Origin: Acanthosepion esculentum
Lineage: Eukaryota; Mollusca; Cephalopoda; Sepiida; Sepiidae
Length of the DNA stretch: 64,000 nt
Assembly (NCBI GenBank): GCA_964036315.1
Contig: OZ038479.1
Coordinates: forward strand, 58,010,246-58,074,245
Reading direction: 5' to 3'
This document shows, piece by piece, positions 46,650 through 58,638 of this stretch (position 1 is its first letter; the number at the start of each line of letters is the position of its first letter). The position numbers were made by a program, and so were the translations under genes. Under the pieces are notes generated by a model, which made no database searches, was not told where the DNA came from, and worked only from the letters and a program-made list of their open reading frames with translations.

Positions 46650-47740
46650 GTATGTATCTTATCTATGTCACCATGATTGCAATCATCCAACTAAGTCAGG
46701 CTTGCATCCGAGCTGTCACTCATGCTGACATTGAATTTTAGGATATTACTGCATTTGTAACTGATTCAGCAGCATATTCTAAGAAGGCGCATAAGAATGT
46801 TTTATCCAATATATTTACAGTTATCATGTCTTGTGTTTTGCACACATTTTACATCTTGTTGGTGGCCATTATTTAATTATTGTGCTTTCATGAAGTCATT
46901 TTCTTAAAAAAAAAAACAGGACGAAACAGCAATATCTGAAATGGTTTGAAGATTATTTTGCCTAAGCAGCTAGTGAAGTGCCTCCTGTTCCATTTGGCAA
47001 CCTGATGGAATTCATGGTCCAATTCAGCCAAGTATCACTCTTCATATGTTAAATTATGAGGGATTCTTCGAACAAGAAAAAAGCCTTGGCTTGGCAATAG
47101 ACCAAATTTTGGAATATAAAGACAGTATACTGTACCATGCATCATGCCATAGTTTATGTCACAATCTTCATTTAATCAATGAGAACTGCACATGTTTAAT
47201 AAAAGCCTTGACAAGCTTAGAGGAGACCAAGTTATCACTTGTATGTATTGTGTACAACCTAATGGAAGATTTAAAGCATTACCTTGAGAGTGGAAGGTCA
47301 AAAACAACATTTTGTCTAGAAACTGACTGTCTTCTATCTGAACTGGAAAGCATAGAGAGGAATAAGGTTACATCAAATTTGCAGGAGGTACTCTGTACAG
47401 CACTTTAAAAGTTGAACAAAAGCTTGGATACTTATTGAGTATATGAGTTTTACAAATCAGCTCATTTGCTTAATTCTAGACAGTTACCATAAGATATAAG
47501 ACATGACATTGGCAGTTTTGCAGCCAACAAAGATTTACAAGATCCATCCACTGAACCCTTTCAAGAATTTCAAATTTGTATAAATTACAAAGATGACCTA
47601 CCAAATCCCTTCAGCATTCCAGCATTTTCGAGTGCCAATAAGAGCAGATTTCCATTCTGTCACGGATTGCCACTAAAGTTATTTAATTCTTTTAGTCATC
47701 TGTGGAATTACTTTTCTGTAGGTTTTGCCACTTTCACATA
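46650..47740 (+). pseudogene. decayed hAT / CGGBP1-like transposase, copy B
   Basis: Best preserved segment is 47046-47408 (120 codons: YEGFFEQEKSLGLAIDQILE, then LINENCTCLIKALTSLEETK, then LESGRSKTTFCLETDCLLSE). Upstream is TAFVTDSAAY-like sequence (about 46745-46775). Downstream, after frame changes, comes a segment with ANKSRFPFCHGLPLKLFNS (about 47635-47690), where the hAT dimerisation region would be. Family assignment is from memory of CGGBP1-like/hAT proteins. Several stops and frameshifts show it is dead. It was carried along in the A/B duplication. Confidence 0.55.
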
Positions 47741-48060
47741 ATTCTTATTTAGGATTGTGGCATTCTTTGCAAGGGTTGTTCTGGAAACTGATAAAATTAG
47801 ATTAAGGGCAGAAGTATGAAAACCTATCAAGCAAATTATCCAATGGGTGGATATTCCAGCTAGTAAAACTTTTCATTTTCCTTCTATTTGCTTGTCTTAA
47901 TAACAGATTTTGTTACTCATTTTCACTAAGTAATATAATGAAGCAAAAACAAAAATACAGACAGAATATCTGGTGAACTTTGAATGGTCATAACTCAGGT
48001 TCTAATTGAGCTAGCAAGATAAATTTGGTATCATTTTTCATGTTCTGTCAAACTCTATAT

Positions 48061-48719
48061 AGCTACATGAAAAGCTTTTAAACATTGAAAAAAATAGTTT
48101 GGGATACTGAGTAGCAGTCAATTATTAAAAATGTATTTACTAATGATAAGTGGAAAAGCTCATTACAGATGAATGAACCCCACCCCCATATTTTAAAAAG
48201 AATTTTGAAATAATTCTATGTGTATAAATGGGTCTATTATCCAAAATGCAGATGTTCATATATAATATTATCTGATAATAAGTGTGGTAACTATTAGTAA
48301 AATTAAAATTTATTGCTAATTTTCTAAGATTTCAAAAAAAAGTATCTTGACAAATACCCAGCCAAAGTACCGAAAAATCATTAAAATATTAGATTGCTTT
48401 GAATATGTTCTTACATTTTTAAGATTGTTGTGGAGTTAAAAAAATGTATACAAAAGGCATTCATGTTACATTTGTCAAGGAATTGTTGTAAATATGTCCC
48501 ACTTAGAAAATGTCCCCAAATAAAGTTTCTCAAGAGAATTGTAATCACTTTCCGAAAAAGCCCATCTCCATGATAAAAATGAATGATTTGTAAATGATTT
48601 TAGCATTTTATTTATAATAATGAAAAAAAAACAACTAATTTCAATCAATTTAAATTCAGTTTGAAATACAACAAAGGATTTTCATTATTGGAAGCACTAA
48701 ATTTAATTTATTAGTATCT
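48061..48719. other. intergenic, no gene seen
   Basis: AT-rich flank at the right edge of block B; no supported feature. Confidence 0.5.
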
Positions 48720-48935
48720 GTTTATATTTGAGATGAGGTATTGTAATTATTTACACTATTTACATTGTTCGAACTGTTGTCCTCATCTTTGTTGCCATAT
48801 TCATGATTTTTCGGCCATTGCATGCTCCAGCCTTCTTCAGGTGATTGAAATTTTGAACCAAAACCTTTATTTCCTCCACCAGGGTAGATTGTTCTAGTTC
48901 TATGGGCCATGCCTCTTCCAGATATGAACTTTACA
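48720..48935 (-). mobile_element. SINE family 1, 3' part, minus strand
   Basis: Minus-strand tail 'gtaaatagtgta', 'ggcaacaaagatgagga' and 'ctgaagaaggctgg' of the family at 8560-8880, lacking the tRNA-like head. It lies head-on to the next SINE. Confidence 0.6.
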
Positions 48936-48944
48936 AGTTGTCTT

Positions 48945-49245
48945 CAGGGACACGTGGCCCAGTGGATAAAAGCGTTGGTTGAAGTAATCCAGTGACTTAA
49001 GCCAAAGAGTTTTGAGTTCAATAACTGGTCACAGCAGAGGTGAAAAAAAAACTGGGAGAGTTGAGTTAAAGGGTAATAACCAAAACTGAGTTAACTGGAT
49101 AAGGCATGGCACATGAAATCCCGGTGGACAAAAAATTCCAATCATCTGAAGTAGGCCAGAGTGTGCAACAGTCAAAGCATCATGAATATGGCAACGAAGA
49201 TGTGCACGACAGTCTGAAAACTGCAAATAGTGTAAATTAATTTAT
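48945..49245 (+). mobile_element. tRNA-derived SINE (family 1), with A and B boxes
   Basis: 'gtggcccagtggataaaagc' (about 48955-48974) is an excellent Pol III A box, and 'gagttcaataactgg' (about 49014-49028) fits the B box. The body and tail match 8560-8880. This copy may retain an internal promoter. Confidence 0.7.
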
Positions 49246-49259
49246 TAGCTTGAAATTGA

Positions 49260-50337
49260 ATTAAATTAAAAGATTAAAGAAATACTTTTCATTTTGAAAA
49301 ATGTATTTCAAAGTTTAGATATCACTTTTATTTGAAGTTACTAATTTAAGCTATTGTCTTTGAAATAAAATCAAAATTTAACTTCAAAAATATCTAAATA
49401 GGTAGCTCCAAAAAACGTGATACCTAAATGACTTTTTAAAAATGAAAAATCGATCTTGAAGCTTTTATTTTAGGTCTAATTTCAAGCTAGCTGATTAAAT
49501 TTAATATTTCCAATAAACAAAACGCAGTGCATTATATCAAAACTAATTTAAATTGATTGGGAGGTGTTTGTGGATTTGAAATCAATAACATCTGTTTTTA
49601 GTACCATTTCTTTATGTTATCACAATGTAATTCTATTTTTTTTTTAAATTTAAAAAAATAAAATATACTTTTCTGAAAATTAATTTGAGAAATATTAGCT
49701 GATTTTAAGTTTAATTAATTGGATCTGAAAGAAATATTAGATACTTTTAGTTTAAAATATTGCAGAAATGTATTTTTTTTTTTTATACCAGAGACAGATG
49801 GTTGTTTCAAGTGTTCAGAGCTTGATTGCCAGATGGAAGTATATCTAATTTTTTTCTACAGTGGACATATCTGTAGAAATTGCATAATCTAATGTCAATG
49901 CTTTGCTTATATTGTAACACTTCTCACTGGTCAGTCCCAGGTCAATGCTACCATTGGCTGTTGGAGTTGGTTGTTCTGATCTGCACCTCACTCCATCCCA
50001 CATTGTGTTGAATGATATTGGAGCTGTCAAAGATCAAATTGTTGTCAGCAATTGTAGCATTAGCTCGATCTCAAAAGGAAAAAAAAGTTCTTGCAAACAA
50101 AATAAAGAAAGACAGGAATTCCTTCAGGGTCTATATGGTTTATATTGTTCTTTGTATAGAAATATTAGTTCTTGGTACCAAAATATTAACCTTTCCCACT
50201 TCGAATTCAATTTTGCTCAATTTAGCTAAGTCAGTAACCAAAATACTCTGAAGTGTATTTCAAACAGAAATTATATGATTGAAGGCCGATTCATTTTTTG
50301 TCTAAAGATAGCTGATTAATGCCATTTTTTAGTAACC
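49260..50337. other. intergenic; one higher-complexity segment
   Basis: Mostly AT-rich. About 49845-50090 is less AT-rich and carries short ORFs on both strands (61 codons minus, 94 codons plus) with no domain I recognise. It could be a degraded transposon or exon. Confidence 0.4.
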
Positions 50338-50407
50338 TTTCATCGCAATTTATTAAAATATCTCTGTATTTTTTAATACAGAGATTTTTTAATAAATTGC
50401 GATGAAA
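50338..50407. repeat. inverted repeat, 33-bp stem
   Basis: 50338-50370 pairs with 50375-50407 around a TTTT loop with one mismatch (50359/50386). Core word 'catcgcaatttatt'. Confidence 0.85.
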
Positions 50408-51269
50408 TTCTCCCCAAACGAAAATATACTTTTCTGAAACTTCATTTGAGGAATATTAATCTGATTTGAAAAAAAATATTATTTAAGTTGAAAATAACAC
50501 AGAAATGGATTTTTAATACAATAGTAGTGGTGATCTACGTGCTTTTCATCACTTACCAATCACTTAAAAAGCACTGATAAGATGTTGCTAGGTAGTAAAA
50601 TTAACAACTTTTTTCTCCTCAATTTGAGAACACCAACTGCTTTTATTGATGGACCATTTTTTTAGTTTGTCAACAGTTGGGAGAGGACAAACTATATTAG
50701 CATATCCGAGATACTTTTATGGCGACTCCTGTGACTGACTGGTTTCTCCTTTTAACTTTGGATATTCCGTATTTGGCATATAATGCAGAATACATGCCAT
50801 TTTTCTCAGCAAGTAACTTTCTTTTTCACCACATTTTCCATCGTAGAATACATGCGACACACTGTCACTTGGTTTGAGAGGTTAGTCACCATTTTCTTCC
50901 CTACAATTTTTTAATTATTTTTTAAAATTTTTTAATCCTTTCTAGTACATTTGAAATTTTGGTTAAACATCTCATTTTTTTATGTCAGCAGTCACGTAAT
51001 ATTTAGCATTAGTATTTTTAGTGTTCCAAAACCAATCACAACGGTTAGACAATCTTCTCTTATTTCCAACTAATTTTTTCTGCTAAAAAATATTAAGTAA
51101 TGTTCGCTTCCAGTTACATTAAGTATACTTTAAATTTTCTAATTTTCCTAAAATAACTTTTGAAAAAACTATAATTGAATTTTACAAGATTTTTAAACGA
51201 AGAATTTCACTTTTGTTTACAAAGTTGTCAAAAATGGCTGACATGATCGATTTTATGTCAATTTTGCTG
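50408..51269. other. intergenic, no gene seen
   Basis: No supported gene. About 51075-51110 matches 35655-35700. Confidence 0.45.
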
Positions 51270-51850
51270 ACTCAAAATAAAATGAATTTAACTAAAATTT
51301 TGGATGTTCTAGAAAGGATTAAAAAATTAAAAAATATTCAAAAAATACTTTGGTCTTTCCTCTTAATAATAACATTAGATGATAAAAAAAATTATTGAAT
51401 CAAGTTTGGGGCCTTTTTTCATCAGGGTATGCTCTTTTTTTTTCAAGTATTGAACACACCTATTTTACGAAGATTTTCTAAAAATAGTAATTTCAAAAGT
51501 AAATTCATTCATTTGTGAATAAGTCCTGAAAGTTTCATTATATTCTGACAATTATTTCTTTTTTGTCAGAATTTTCAAATTGTGTTGTCAGAAAAGAAGG
51601 CATTAAAATTTCTATAACCAGTTCTTACACTAAACACCATTAGCGCATTATAAGAAAAAAAAAGAAAGGGTAATAACCAAATTTTCAAACGTGTTACAAC
51701 GGAGTAAAAAAATTTTAAAATATATTTAAAAAATACATTGGTCTTTCCTCTTAATAACAAACATTTTGATGATAAAATTTTATTTTTATTAAGTTTGGGG
51801 CCTTTTTTCATTATGCTCTTTTTTAGCAAATTAGTGGGCCGCCTTAAAAA
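51270..51850 (+). repeat. dispersed repeat R1, two copies in tandem
   Basis: Two right halves of R1 head to tail (51270-51465 and 51478-51850), each with 'tttcctcttaataa' and 'aagtttggggcctttttt'. Confidence 0.65.
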
Positions 51851-52344
51851 TGATTAACTTAAATGTTTTCGGATTTTTTTTTTTGTTTAGATAGTCCATG
51901 GTGGTACATAAAAATATGCAAATTATGTGGAGAAAATCGTAATTTCAATACATTCCGTGCAAGGTTTATGCATACAGGAAATGAAAATTGATTTTTATCC
52001 GACCTTCTGTTTTTCCTAAAGTAACGAATGAGTTCTGTCATCCGAAACTTCCTAAGCAAACTTTTCGAAATAGAACTGAAATGAGTCAAGTGGAAATAAC
52101 GGCAGTTCAAACGAACAAAAACTTTATATTCAAAATTTTTAAATATAAAAACATTTTTATAAATTGATTGTTAAATATAAAAACAGTTTTTGATTTTCTT
52201 TTTAAACAAAAACTGAGTTTTTCAGTCGACTGCAATGATTCAAAATTTTAAAAAATCCTAATTCTGCTGAAAGGTTACTTTTACAACTGGTTGGTTATTT
52301 TGTGAAAGAAATGATTACAATCTAACATTTCATTGATAATTTTT
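51851..52344. other. intergenic, no gene seen
   Basis: No supported feature; a few short ORFs with no domain. Confidence 0.45.
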
Positions 52345-52590
52345 AAGTTCACTATTTACATTATTCGGACTATTGTCTGAATCTTTGTTGCCATATTTAT
52401 TACGTTTCAGATGTTGTACGCTCTGGCCTTCTTCAGAATGTTCTTCTTGGAATGTCGAACTGCCATGTTTTAATCTCCTGTTAATTCCCCTCTCCAAGTT
52501 CTCCACTGCCTTAACCGGGTATTGAACTCACACTCTTTTGGTCCTGTCACTGGATCTAACCAACACCTTGTCCTGAGGACATCTGTGTAT
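52345..52590 (-). mobile_element. tRNA-derived SINE (family 1), minus strand
   Basis: Reverse complement of 8560-8880, including the B-box-like 'gggtattgaactcaca' and the tail 'ttgttgccatattta'. Confidence 0.65.
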
Positions 52591-52794
52591 GAACTTCTGG
52601 ATATTATAAACCTAATGTCTCAGCAACCATTTTACCAGTGCTCATATTGCAATTTTTTGCTGTTATCATACCAGAGCTCATATTGCAATTTTTGTTGTTA
52701 TTATTGCTTTTTCTCTGGCACTCCTTATTACTGGTTCCCATATTGTGTTCATTTCTATGCTTGGTCAGCCCAGGAGATTTTTGTGGCCTAGCAT

Positions 52795-52862
52795 ATGAGG
52801 ACAATAGTCCAAATAATGTAAATAGTGTACAAAATACCTCATCTCAGAAATATAGATAAATT
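52795..52862 (+). mobile_element. SINE family 1, 3' tail
   Basis: 'gaggacaatagtccaaataatg' (split here as tail words) through 'aaatagtgtacaaaatacc' in plus orientation, facing the minus copy at 52345-52590 across about 200 bases. Confidence 0.5.
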
Positions 52863-52979
52863 TTTAAGTTATTTGAATTTTTCTATTTACCGAGTGAGAA
52901 AATGATTTATTTTAAGAATATTCCAGCAAAGATCAAACAAATCGTCCTTAAACGAAAAATATCAATTTTTTATTCCAGA

Positions 52980-53640
52980 ATGATACTTTTTTTTATTTAT
53001 AATCCAACATATAAATAAATTTTACGGAGTAACATCGAAATTTTTAACTTAAAAAGTCATAAAACGAAGTGAAATTCTTTTGAGTGTGATAAAATAAAAA
53101 CTTCAAAGCAAAATAACAAAACCCAACTAAAAAGTAAACTATTTTTTAAAAAGATTTCTTCAAAATAACTGACATGATGAAATTGAAATCATGGCTGAAT
53201 TTATTTTTATTTTTTATTTTGCTAACAATAACATTGAAATGAAAAAAATGAAAGATCTTTTCTATCAAAATTAAATCTCTCTTTTTCCACTTACCTTTCA
53301 AATCAGAAAATGCAACGAGAAAACCAAAACTGGATAATTTCTCTGTCAACCTACCCAATTTTTATATTGTTCCTTCATTTCATATAACAAGGTCGAAGTT
53401 GAAAGAGAAGGAAAGATATGTTAAACGGTAAATTACTTTTTGCGAAAATATTTTGTATAATCAAAAAAGATGAAAAAAAAGGGTTAAACGGTGTTAGGCA
53501 AGATTTGGTTCCTTGTGTTTAAAATCACGAGAATTCTTGGCATTAACGAAAGAGAAGACTTGTTCAAAACTAAAGTCAATGCTCGACTTTTCTTCGTGGC
53601 CACAGACAGCCGGTGCTAATGATTCGGAGCCAAACATGAC
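52980..53640 (+). repeat. dispersed repeat R2, copy 3
   Basis: R2 words 'aaaaacttcaaagcaaaat', 'cacttacctttcaaatcag' and 'gattccttgtgtttaaaa'-like text in order. Here R2 runs almost directly into R0, suggesting both may be parts of one longer repeat. Confidence 0.6.
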
Positions 53641-53749
53641 TTTTTAATGAATTTTATATTAAATGCAAATTGAAACCAAATGATGTAAAAAACATCATAA
53701 AATAATTGATATTGAGAAAATCGTTTCTGACATAAATAAAATAAAAATA

Positions 53750-54392
53750 AACATGACCACTGAAGCAAAATAAAGAACTTGATCATGGCTTCGTATGCAT
53801 TTAGGTTCCAACAAATTGCGTTTACACAAATGAAGGCAAAAAAAGAAAAAATCTCTGCCCGATTTTAAAAATTTACCAAAAATCAGGAAATTATTTGAAA
53901 TGATTTTCTCAGCAGCTACGCTTTAATGAATTGTGTATCGTAATCTAATCAGGTTCGTTATTTTCTTAGAAAGCACTTAATGTCGCGAAAATGCTCATCA
54001 TTTTTTTATTTTTATGATGCTTCCTGGCATATTTGTCCAGCAAAATTTACTGTCAAACTTATGTGCGTCTGGGTAAAGGTCACAAAACACAGAATTCAAA
54101 CAAAGTAATAATAATTAATAAATTTATTAACAAGAGATGTTACAGGAGGATAAAAAAAGAAACATAGTTGAAGTTATAAACGGTTCAATACAATCTTCCT
54201 TCAGTCTATGTCTTTGAAGTACGTGTATGTCTCGTCTCTATTGTAGTGAAAGGAAACGTGTCCTGTTCAAAGGGAAAAGGGGAAGAAACTTTCAAATATC
54301 GCGTCACCTGTGCTTATCAACAGGGAGCGGCGATAATCCACAAAAAAAAAAAAAAAATTTAATTACCAAAACACAATCCTCTTTTCTATTGA
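53750..54392 (+). repeat. dispersed repeat R0, copy 3
   Basis: Matches 180-740 and 21710-22330; homology ends near 'cctcttttctattgaacc', after which unrelated GC-richer sequence begins. Confidence 0.6.
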
Positions 54393-55809
54393 ACCTGTAA
54401 TAATAATCGATGCGTACTTGACGGAATTTTTAGTTCACTGTTCGGTTTCGCAGCGTTCACATCAGGTCAGTGGTGGAAATTTGTGTAACAATAACATGAA
54501 TCAGAAGAAGATCTGGTTTTAGGAAGATTATCACAAAATAAAATCGGGGTTTTATTTCAGAGCACACAGGACAGGTTTTTAACATTCTTTTTGTGTCTTC
54601 CATTTAATAAAGAATTTTTTTTTTTTTTACTTCGAACAAGATAGGCCATACGTGTTATTGCAGAGCGACACAAGGAATAATGAATCTCTGTTAATTTGTT
54701 TGGATTAGTGGAGCAGTGTGATCTAGATATGTATCAGCATCGTAGTTTTGCTTTGTTGGAATTTAATTTGAGAACAACAATTTTACAAGTTCACATTCTC
54801 GCTATTTTTTCTATCCTCACTCCAACCTCTTTTTAATTTCAAAACCGGCTCCCAAGGCCTAATTCTTATCAGAGGTAAGAATATATTTTCTGGCTAACGA
54901 GAGAGCTGGAAAATACAAAAAGGAATTCCACCACCATTATTCTTTCCATGGTGTCATAAAGTCTGGGAGAAACCTAACAGCTTCTTCACTTCAACCTGTT
55001 TTCAGTACCTTCAAAACCGGTTCCCAGGGCCCTGATTCTTATCAGAGATAATGTGTTTTCTGACCAATAGAGGGGACAGGAAATTTGTACAACGATTTTG
55101 GGGGGAAAAGTCCCCGATCCATTGGAGCCTATAAAAAAAAACCCATAAATTTGGAGAATCTTGCCTATTTTGCCAGTGAGAATTCTGCCCACCGTCTGTG
55201 AGGTCGACATTAGGGAGCACAAGGATCTCTTTCACGGTCAAAGAACTACCACCTACTAAAGAGCTGTCAAGAACGAACGCCGGTTCACAATTGAAGACCA
55301 ATCCAAGGCTGCATCCCTTCACCACTCCTTCTGACGAGCCCACTGGACTTCTTATCGTCGACCTACGAACTCTCTCAACTGCAGGATTCCTTTATCTGCG
55401 AACAATTTTTCCTACTCTACAAGAACTGTGAGTGTTTCTAGCTGAACCTTAACAATATTCTAATCGCTTAATGAACTCTTTAGGCGCTTAGAGAAATATT
55501 TTGAGCAAGCCTTTTTTAAGAACATTTTCTCTTTTCCCTTTCTTTCTCTCCTAATTGTCCTTTTATCACTTTACCTTTTTTTTTCTGTATATGTAAAAAC
55601 ACATTCTTCTTTTATTGTTACTCACCGAGCAGGAGTTTTTTCTTTATTCGTAAGCGCCTAAAAGAGAGAAAGTTTTTCCGCTCTAATCTTGCTGTTTTAC
55701 TCGCGTTTTGTCGCAATTTTTAAACTTCAACCCAATTTTTAACCTCAATCCATTGATGCGGGAAAGCCGGGACATTTCTTTCCTAGCAGCTTCCCTATAA
55801 GTGAGTGAT
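54393..55809. other. possible old LTR or leader region
   Basis: Less AT-rich, with a duplicated phrase: 'ccggctcccaaggcc...attcttatcagagg' (about 54843-54873) and 'ccggttcccagggcc...attcttatcagaga' (about 55016-55047). A TATA-like 'gcctataaaaaaaa' is at about 55126. Composition and position next to Gypsy remains suggest LTR debris. No gene is supported by the short ORFs. Confidence 0.35.
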
Positions 55810-56550
55810 ATCATAAGAATAGCAAGAAAGTTCGAGTCGCCATCTTACAAACTTTTCATCTTCTGCTCTTTTTCCGTCGAAAATAAATTATACAGAACAG
55901 ATTTTTGATCTGTTTTTAGTTTATTAGTTGAAAATGCTTTCCCAGCAAAGCATGTCGCCACTTACGCAAAGACTACGATAGCATACGCCTCTTTTTTGAT
56001 AGATGAATGTTTATGTTCGGTGACTGTTAATGTCCTAGAAAAAATAGCTACGGCTCTTGCCATTTGGGCTGAATATTGCTCCGATGCCTTGTTCTGAGGC
56101 GTCAGTTTCAACAACATAAGGGATATTATTTTCAGTGGTAAAGATCGCAGCGTTTACGAGGTCTTGCTTAATTTTTAAAAGATTCAACAGCGGAAATTTT
56201 CTAATTGTTACTAGTAGGTGTATTTCCTGAGAAAATTGGTATACCCATTTGGAGAAATAGAACAATCTGATTGCTCGGCGTATGGTAGCTTTGTTAGTTG
56301 GAACAGGTAAATTTAGGAGGGGTTGCAAACCTTTCCTTATCAGGTTTTATCGTGCCACCTAAAATGGTGTAACCCAGAAGGTTAATAGAATTTTGACAGA
56401 ATATGCTTTTAAATCAAGGTGTTTGGTAACTTCCGTAAATTTACGTAAGTTTTCGTCGTGCTCAGATTGAGATTCGGATCAAGGCGATCAATAACCCAGA
56501 CTTCAATATTGAGTAACAAGCACAGTAGGCGAACGAACACACAAAAGTTC
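55810..56550 (-). pseudogene. Gypsy pol remnant (RT end to RNase H)
   Basis: Minus-strand translation with frame changes gives SEHDENLRKFTEVTKH (about 56415-56475) and PLLNLPVPTNKATIRRA (about 56275-56325). These are followed by NNIPYVVETDASEQGIGAIF (about 56055-56115), the RNase H start, and KKEAYAIV and LRKWRHALLGKHF further on. This is the connection between RT and RNase H of a Gypsy-type element. At least three frameshifts; non-functional. Confidence 0.75.
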
Positions 56551-56559
56551 GTTGCTGGA

Positions 56560-57360
56560 ATTGGATTAAGAAATTAATTTTATTTTTAAAGACATTTTTA
56601 AGTTTTACCTTTGGATTAACTTTTTAGTTTATTATTTAAGATACTGATTATTTATTTTGTTTGAACTTTGCATATTTTATCTTTAAATTTTTCAATGTGA
56701 AATTCACAAGTATCAGTATTTATCACAAAGTTAATTTAAATTTAATATTTTTCTCTATTTTTCTTCAACGATGACCATAAGTATGTTTTTTCTTTAACAG
56801 GTATTTTTTTAAAAAAAAAGTATGTTGAACTTTTCTGTTCTTCATAAATAAAAGAAATTAAATAATAAAAAAATGTAATGTTTTTTACTGCAAAACGACA
56901 CTTATAATATTTTACAACTTTTCTTAAAAATATACCACAAAAACGTAAGCGAGGCGGTATTATCTTGTCAATATCGTATTTCTCTTTTTTTACATTTTTT
57001 TTTTTTGCGATTATTTTAAACAGCGAAATTCACAAAAAATGTCATTTAGAATTTTGTCACAGAAAGTTCATTTAAATTTTTCTTTATGCTATAATTCTTC
57101 ATACTGACGAATATTTTGGTTATAAAATTAATTTTTTAATGAATAATTTGTGTTTTCTTTATAACACGTGAAATATGTAGTTACCGTTCTCGTAAGTAAG
57201 AAAATAAAAATAAAAATGAATGTAACTTTATACATTGCTACATAGAAATTTGCCCATTTGAAAAAAAAAATAATTTAATATTTTGTCTATGATATTATTC
57301 TTCATAACAACAAATATATTGACTTTAAAAAATAATTATTTACGGATATTTTTAAAATGT
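56560..57360. other. AT-rich intergenic, no gene seen
   Basis: Long T runs, no ORF or repeat that I can support. Confidence 0.5.
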
Positions 57361-57367
57361 ATGTATG

Positions 57368-57867
57368 CCGTTGCCTCGCTCTGTCTTTTTTACAAATACT
57401 TTCACGGTATGCTCCGATGAGCTGCTTTCGCTGGTTCCCAGGCCTCATGAATTTAAGCTTCCTACGAGGCTGGCATCTCGTTCCCACCCCATTCACCGTT
57501 GAAACTGTTAGATGTAGACGTCTCTTCTACTCCAATAGCTTCATATCTCGCACTTCTCACCTGTGGAACTCCCTTCCTTATTCCTGTTTCCCTGACAAAT
57601 ATAATCTCCAACTATTTAAGTGTAACGTCAATCGACATCTCCAGTTGCCTTTATCTATCCGCTTCCCTTCTCCACATCCTTTCCCCTTTCATTCCTATCT
57701 GCTCTCGCTCCAAATCTTCTGTAACCCCCTTGCCTTGATCAATCCACTATCTTTCTCCACATCCAATCCTTTACCACTCCTATCTGCCCTTCCTCCAAAC
57801 CTTCTGTAACCCCTTGCGTGCTAGTGGCTTCCAGCCTTGCTTGGGGTGAAAAGCTTAAAAAAAAATC
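57368..57867 (+). pseudogene. LINE 3' end fragment
   Basis: Starts at the same codons as 32998 in the larger LINE (VASLC.FYKYF) and continues past that copy's right end, giving the family's C-terminus: RTSHLWNSLPYSCFPDKYNL, about 57550-57610, and an untranslated tail ending near AAGCTT plus an A run. Two small indels break the frame near 57405 and 57490. A 5'-truncated insertion is typical of LINEs. Confidence 0.8.
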
Positions 57868-57893
57868 TTACTAGCATTGTTGTGAAAAATGTA

Positions 57894-57975
57894 AAACAAA
57901 ATTAACCAGTTTAATATTTTTACAGTAAATTAAAAAAAATATACTGTAAAAATATTAAACTGGTTAATTTTGTTT
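57894..57975. repeat. perfect inverted repeat, 34-bp stem
   Basis: 57894-57927 pairs perfectly with 57942-57975 around a 14-base A-rich loop. Lies just after the LINE 3' end. Core word 'attaaccagtttaatat'. Confidence 0.9.
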
Positions 57976-58264
57976 AGAAAAACGTATTTCATGGGGGAGG
58001 AGGTGATTTATCTGCAAAGCGGAAAATATGATTATTGAAAACTTAATAATCCAAACTCTAAAATCCCTATGTCTTAGTCCCAAATTCCTTCGTCCTAGCA
58101 TTTCTTAATCCATGTTTTTTATGTATTTAGTTTCTCCAGCACGATAACTAGTTGTCAACTTGCTTCCACTACAGTTGTCTAAGAAAAGTTTTTAGCCAGG
58201 AGAAGTAAAGTAAACTACATCCATTTTCCAAATTTAATTACGTAACCCCTATTCAACATAAACA

Positions 58265-58635
58265 AACAGTATTTATAACTAGCATGGAGTAGGTCCTCCA
58301 TTTGCTAGTTTCAGTGTTTGTATTCGATTTTTCATTGGTTTGATCAAGTTATCAACAATCGTCTGAGCCATATTTTGCCACTTCTTTAGCAATGTTTCTT
58401 TGATGGTTGCCACTGACGTGATTTTGGTGGCACGCTCTCGAAGTCTTCGGTCAAGATGCTCCCAAATGTGCTCTATTGGATTCATGGACTTGGGCGACTC
58501 ATGGCAATGACTTGATTCCTTGCGATTCCTTCCAGACCTTTGCTACTTTGATTGTATGGCATAGCACTCCATCTTCTTGAAAAGGGTGGACATTCTTGTC
58601 AATCAGATTGGTTTCAAATAGTGGGAGTAGTAGTT
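58265..58635 (-). pseudogene. Tc1/mariner transposase C-terminal remnant
   Basis: Minus strand: FQEDGVLCHTIKVAKVWKE (about 58535-58595), then after a frameshift near 58500 SPKSMNPIEHIWEHLDRRL and a 68-codon ORF (58279-58485). This is the familiar C-terminal part of Tc1-like transposases, ending at the conserved NPIE..W block and a helical tail. The N-terminal half is absent; it is cut near 58635 by LTR-like sequence. Dead. Confidence 0.8.
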
Positions 58636-58638
58636 CTG

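Larger units (their letters stand above)
39640..48060. repeat. duplicated block B (ZNF module)
   Basis: The copy of block A with the same gene order and orientation. Differences include a longer satellite (39785-40165), a decayed ZNF array, a tandem duplication (44285-45290) and an insertion (about 45747-46545) carrying a MITE. Confidence 0.75.

Noticed and set aside
55011..55343. Minus-strand ORFs of 78-110 codons as a gene
   Set aside because: No domain; overlapping ORFs on both strands; composition and duplicated phrases fit LTR debris.
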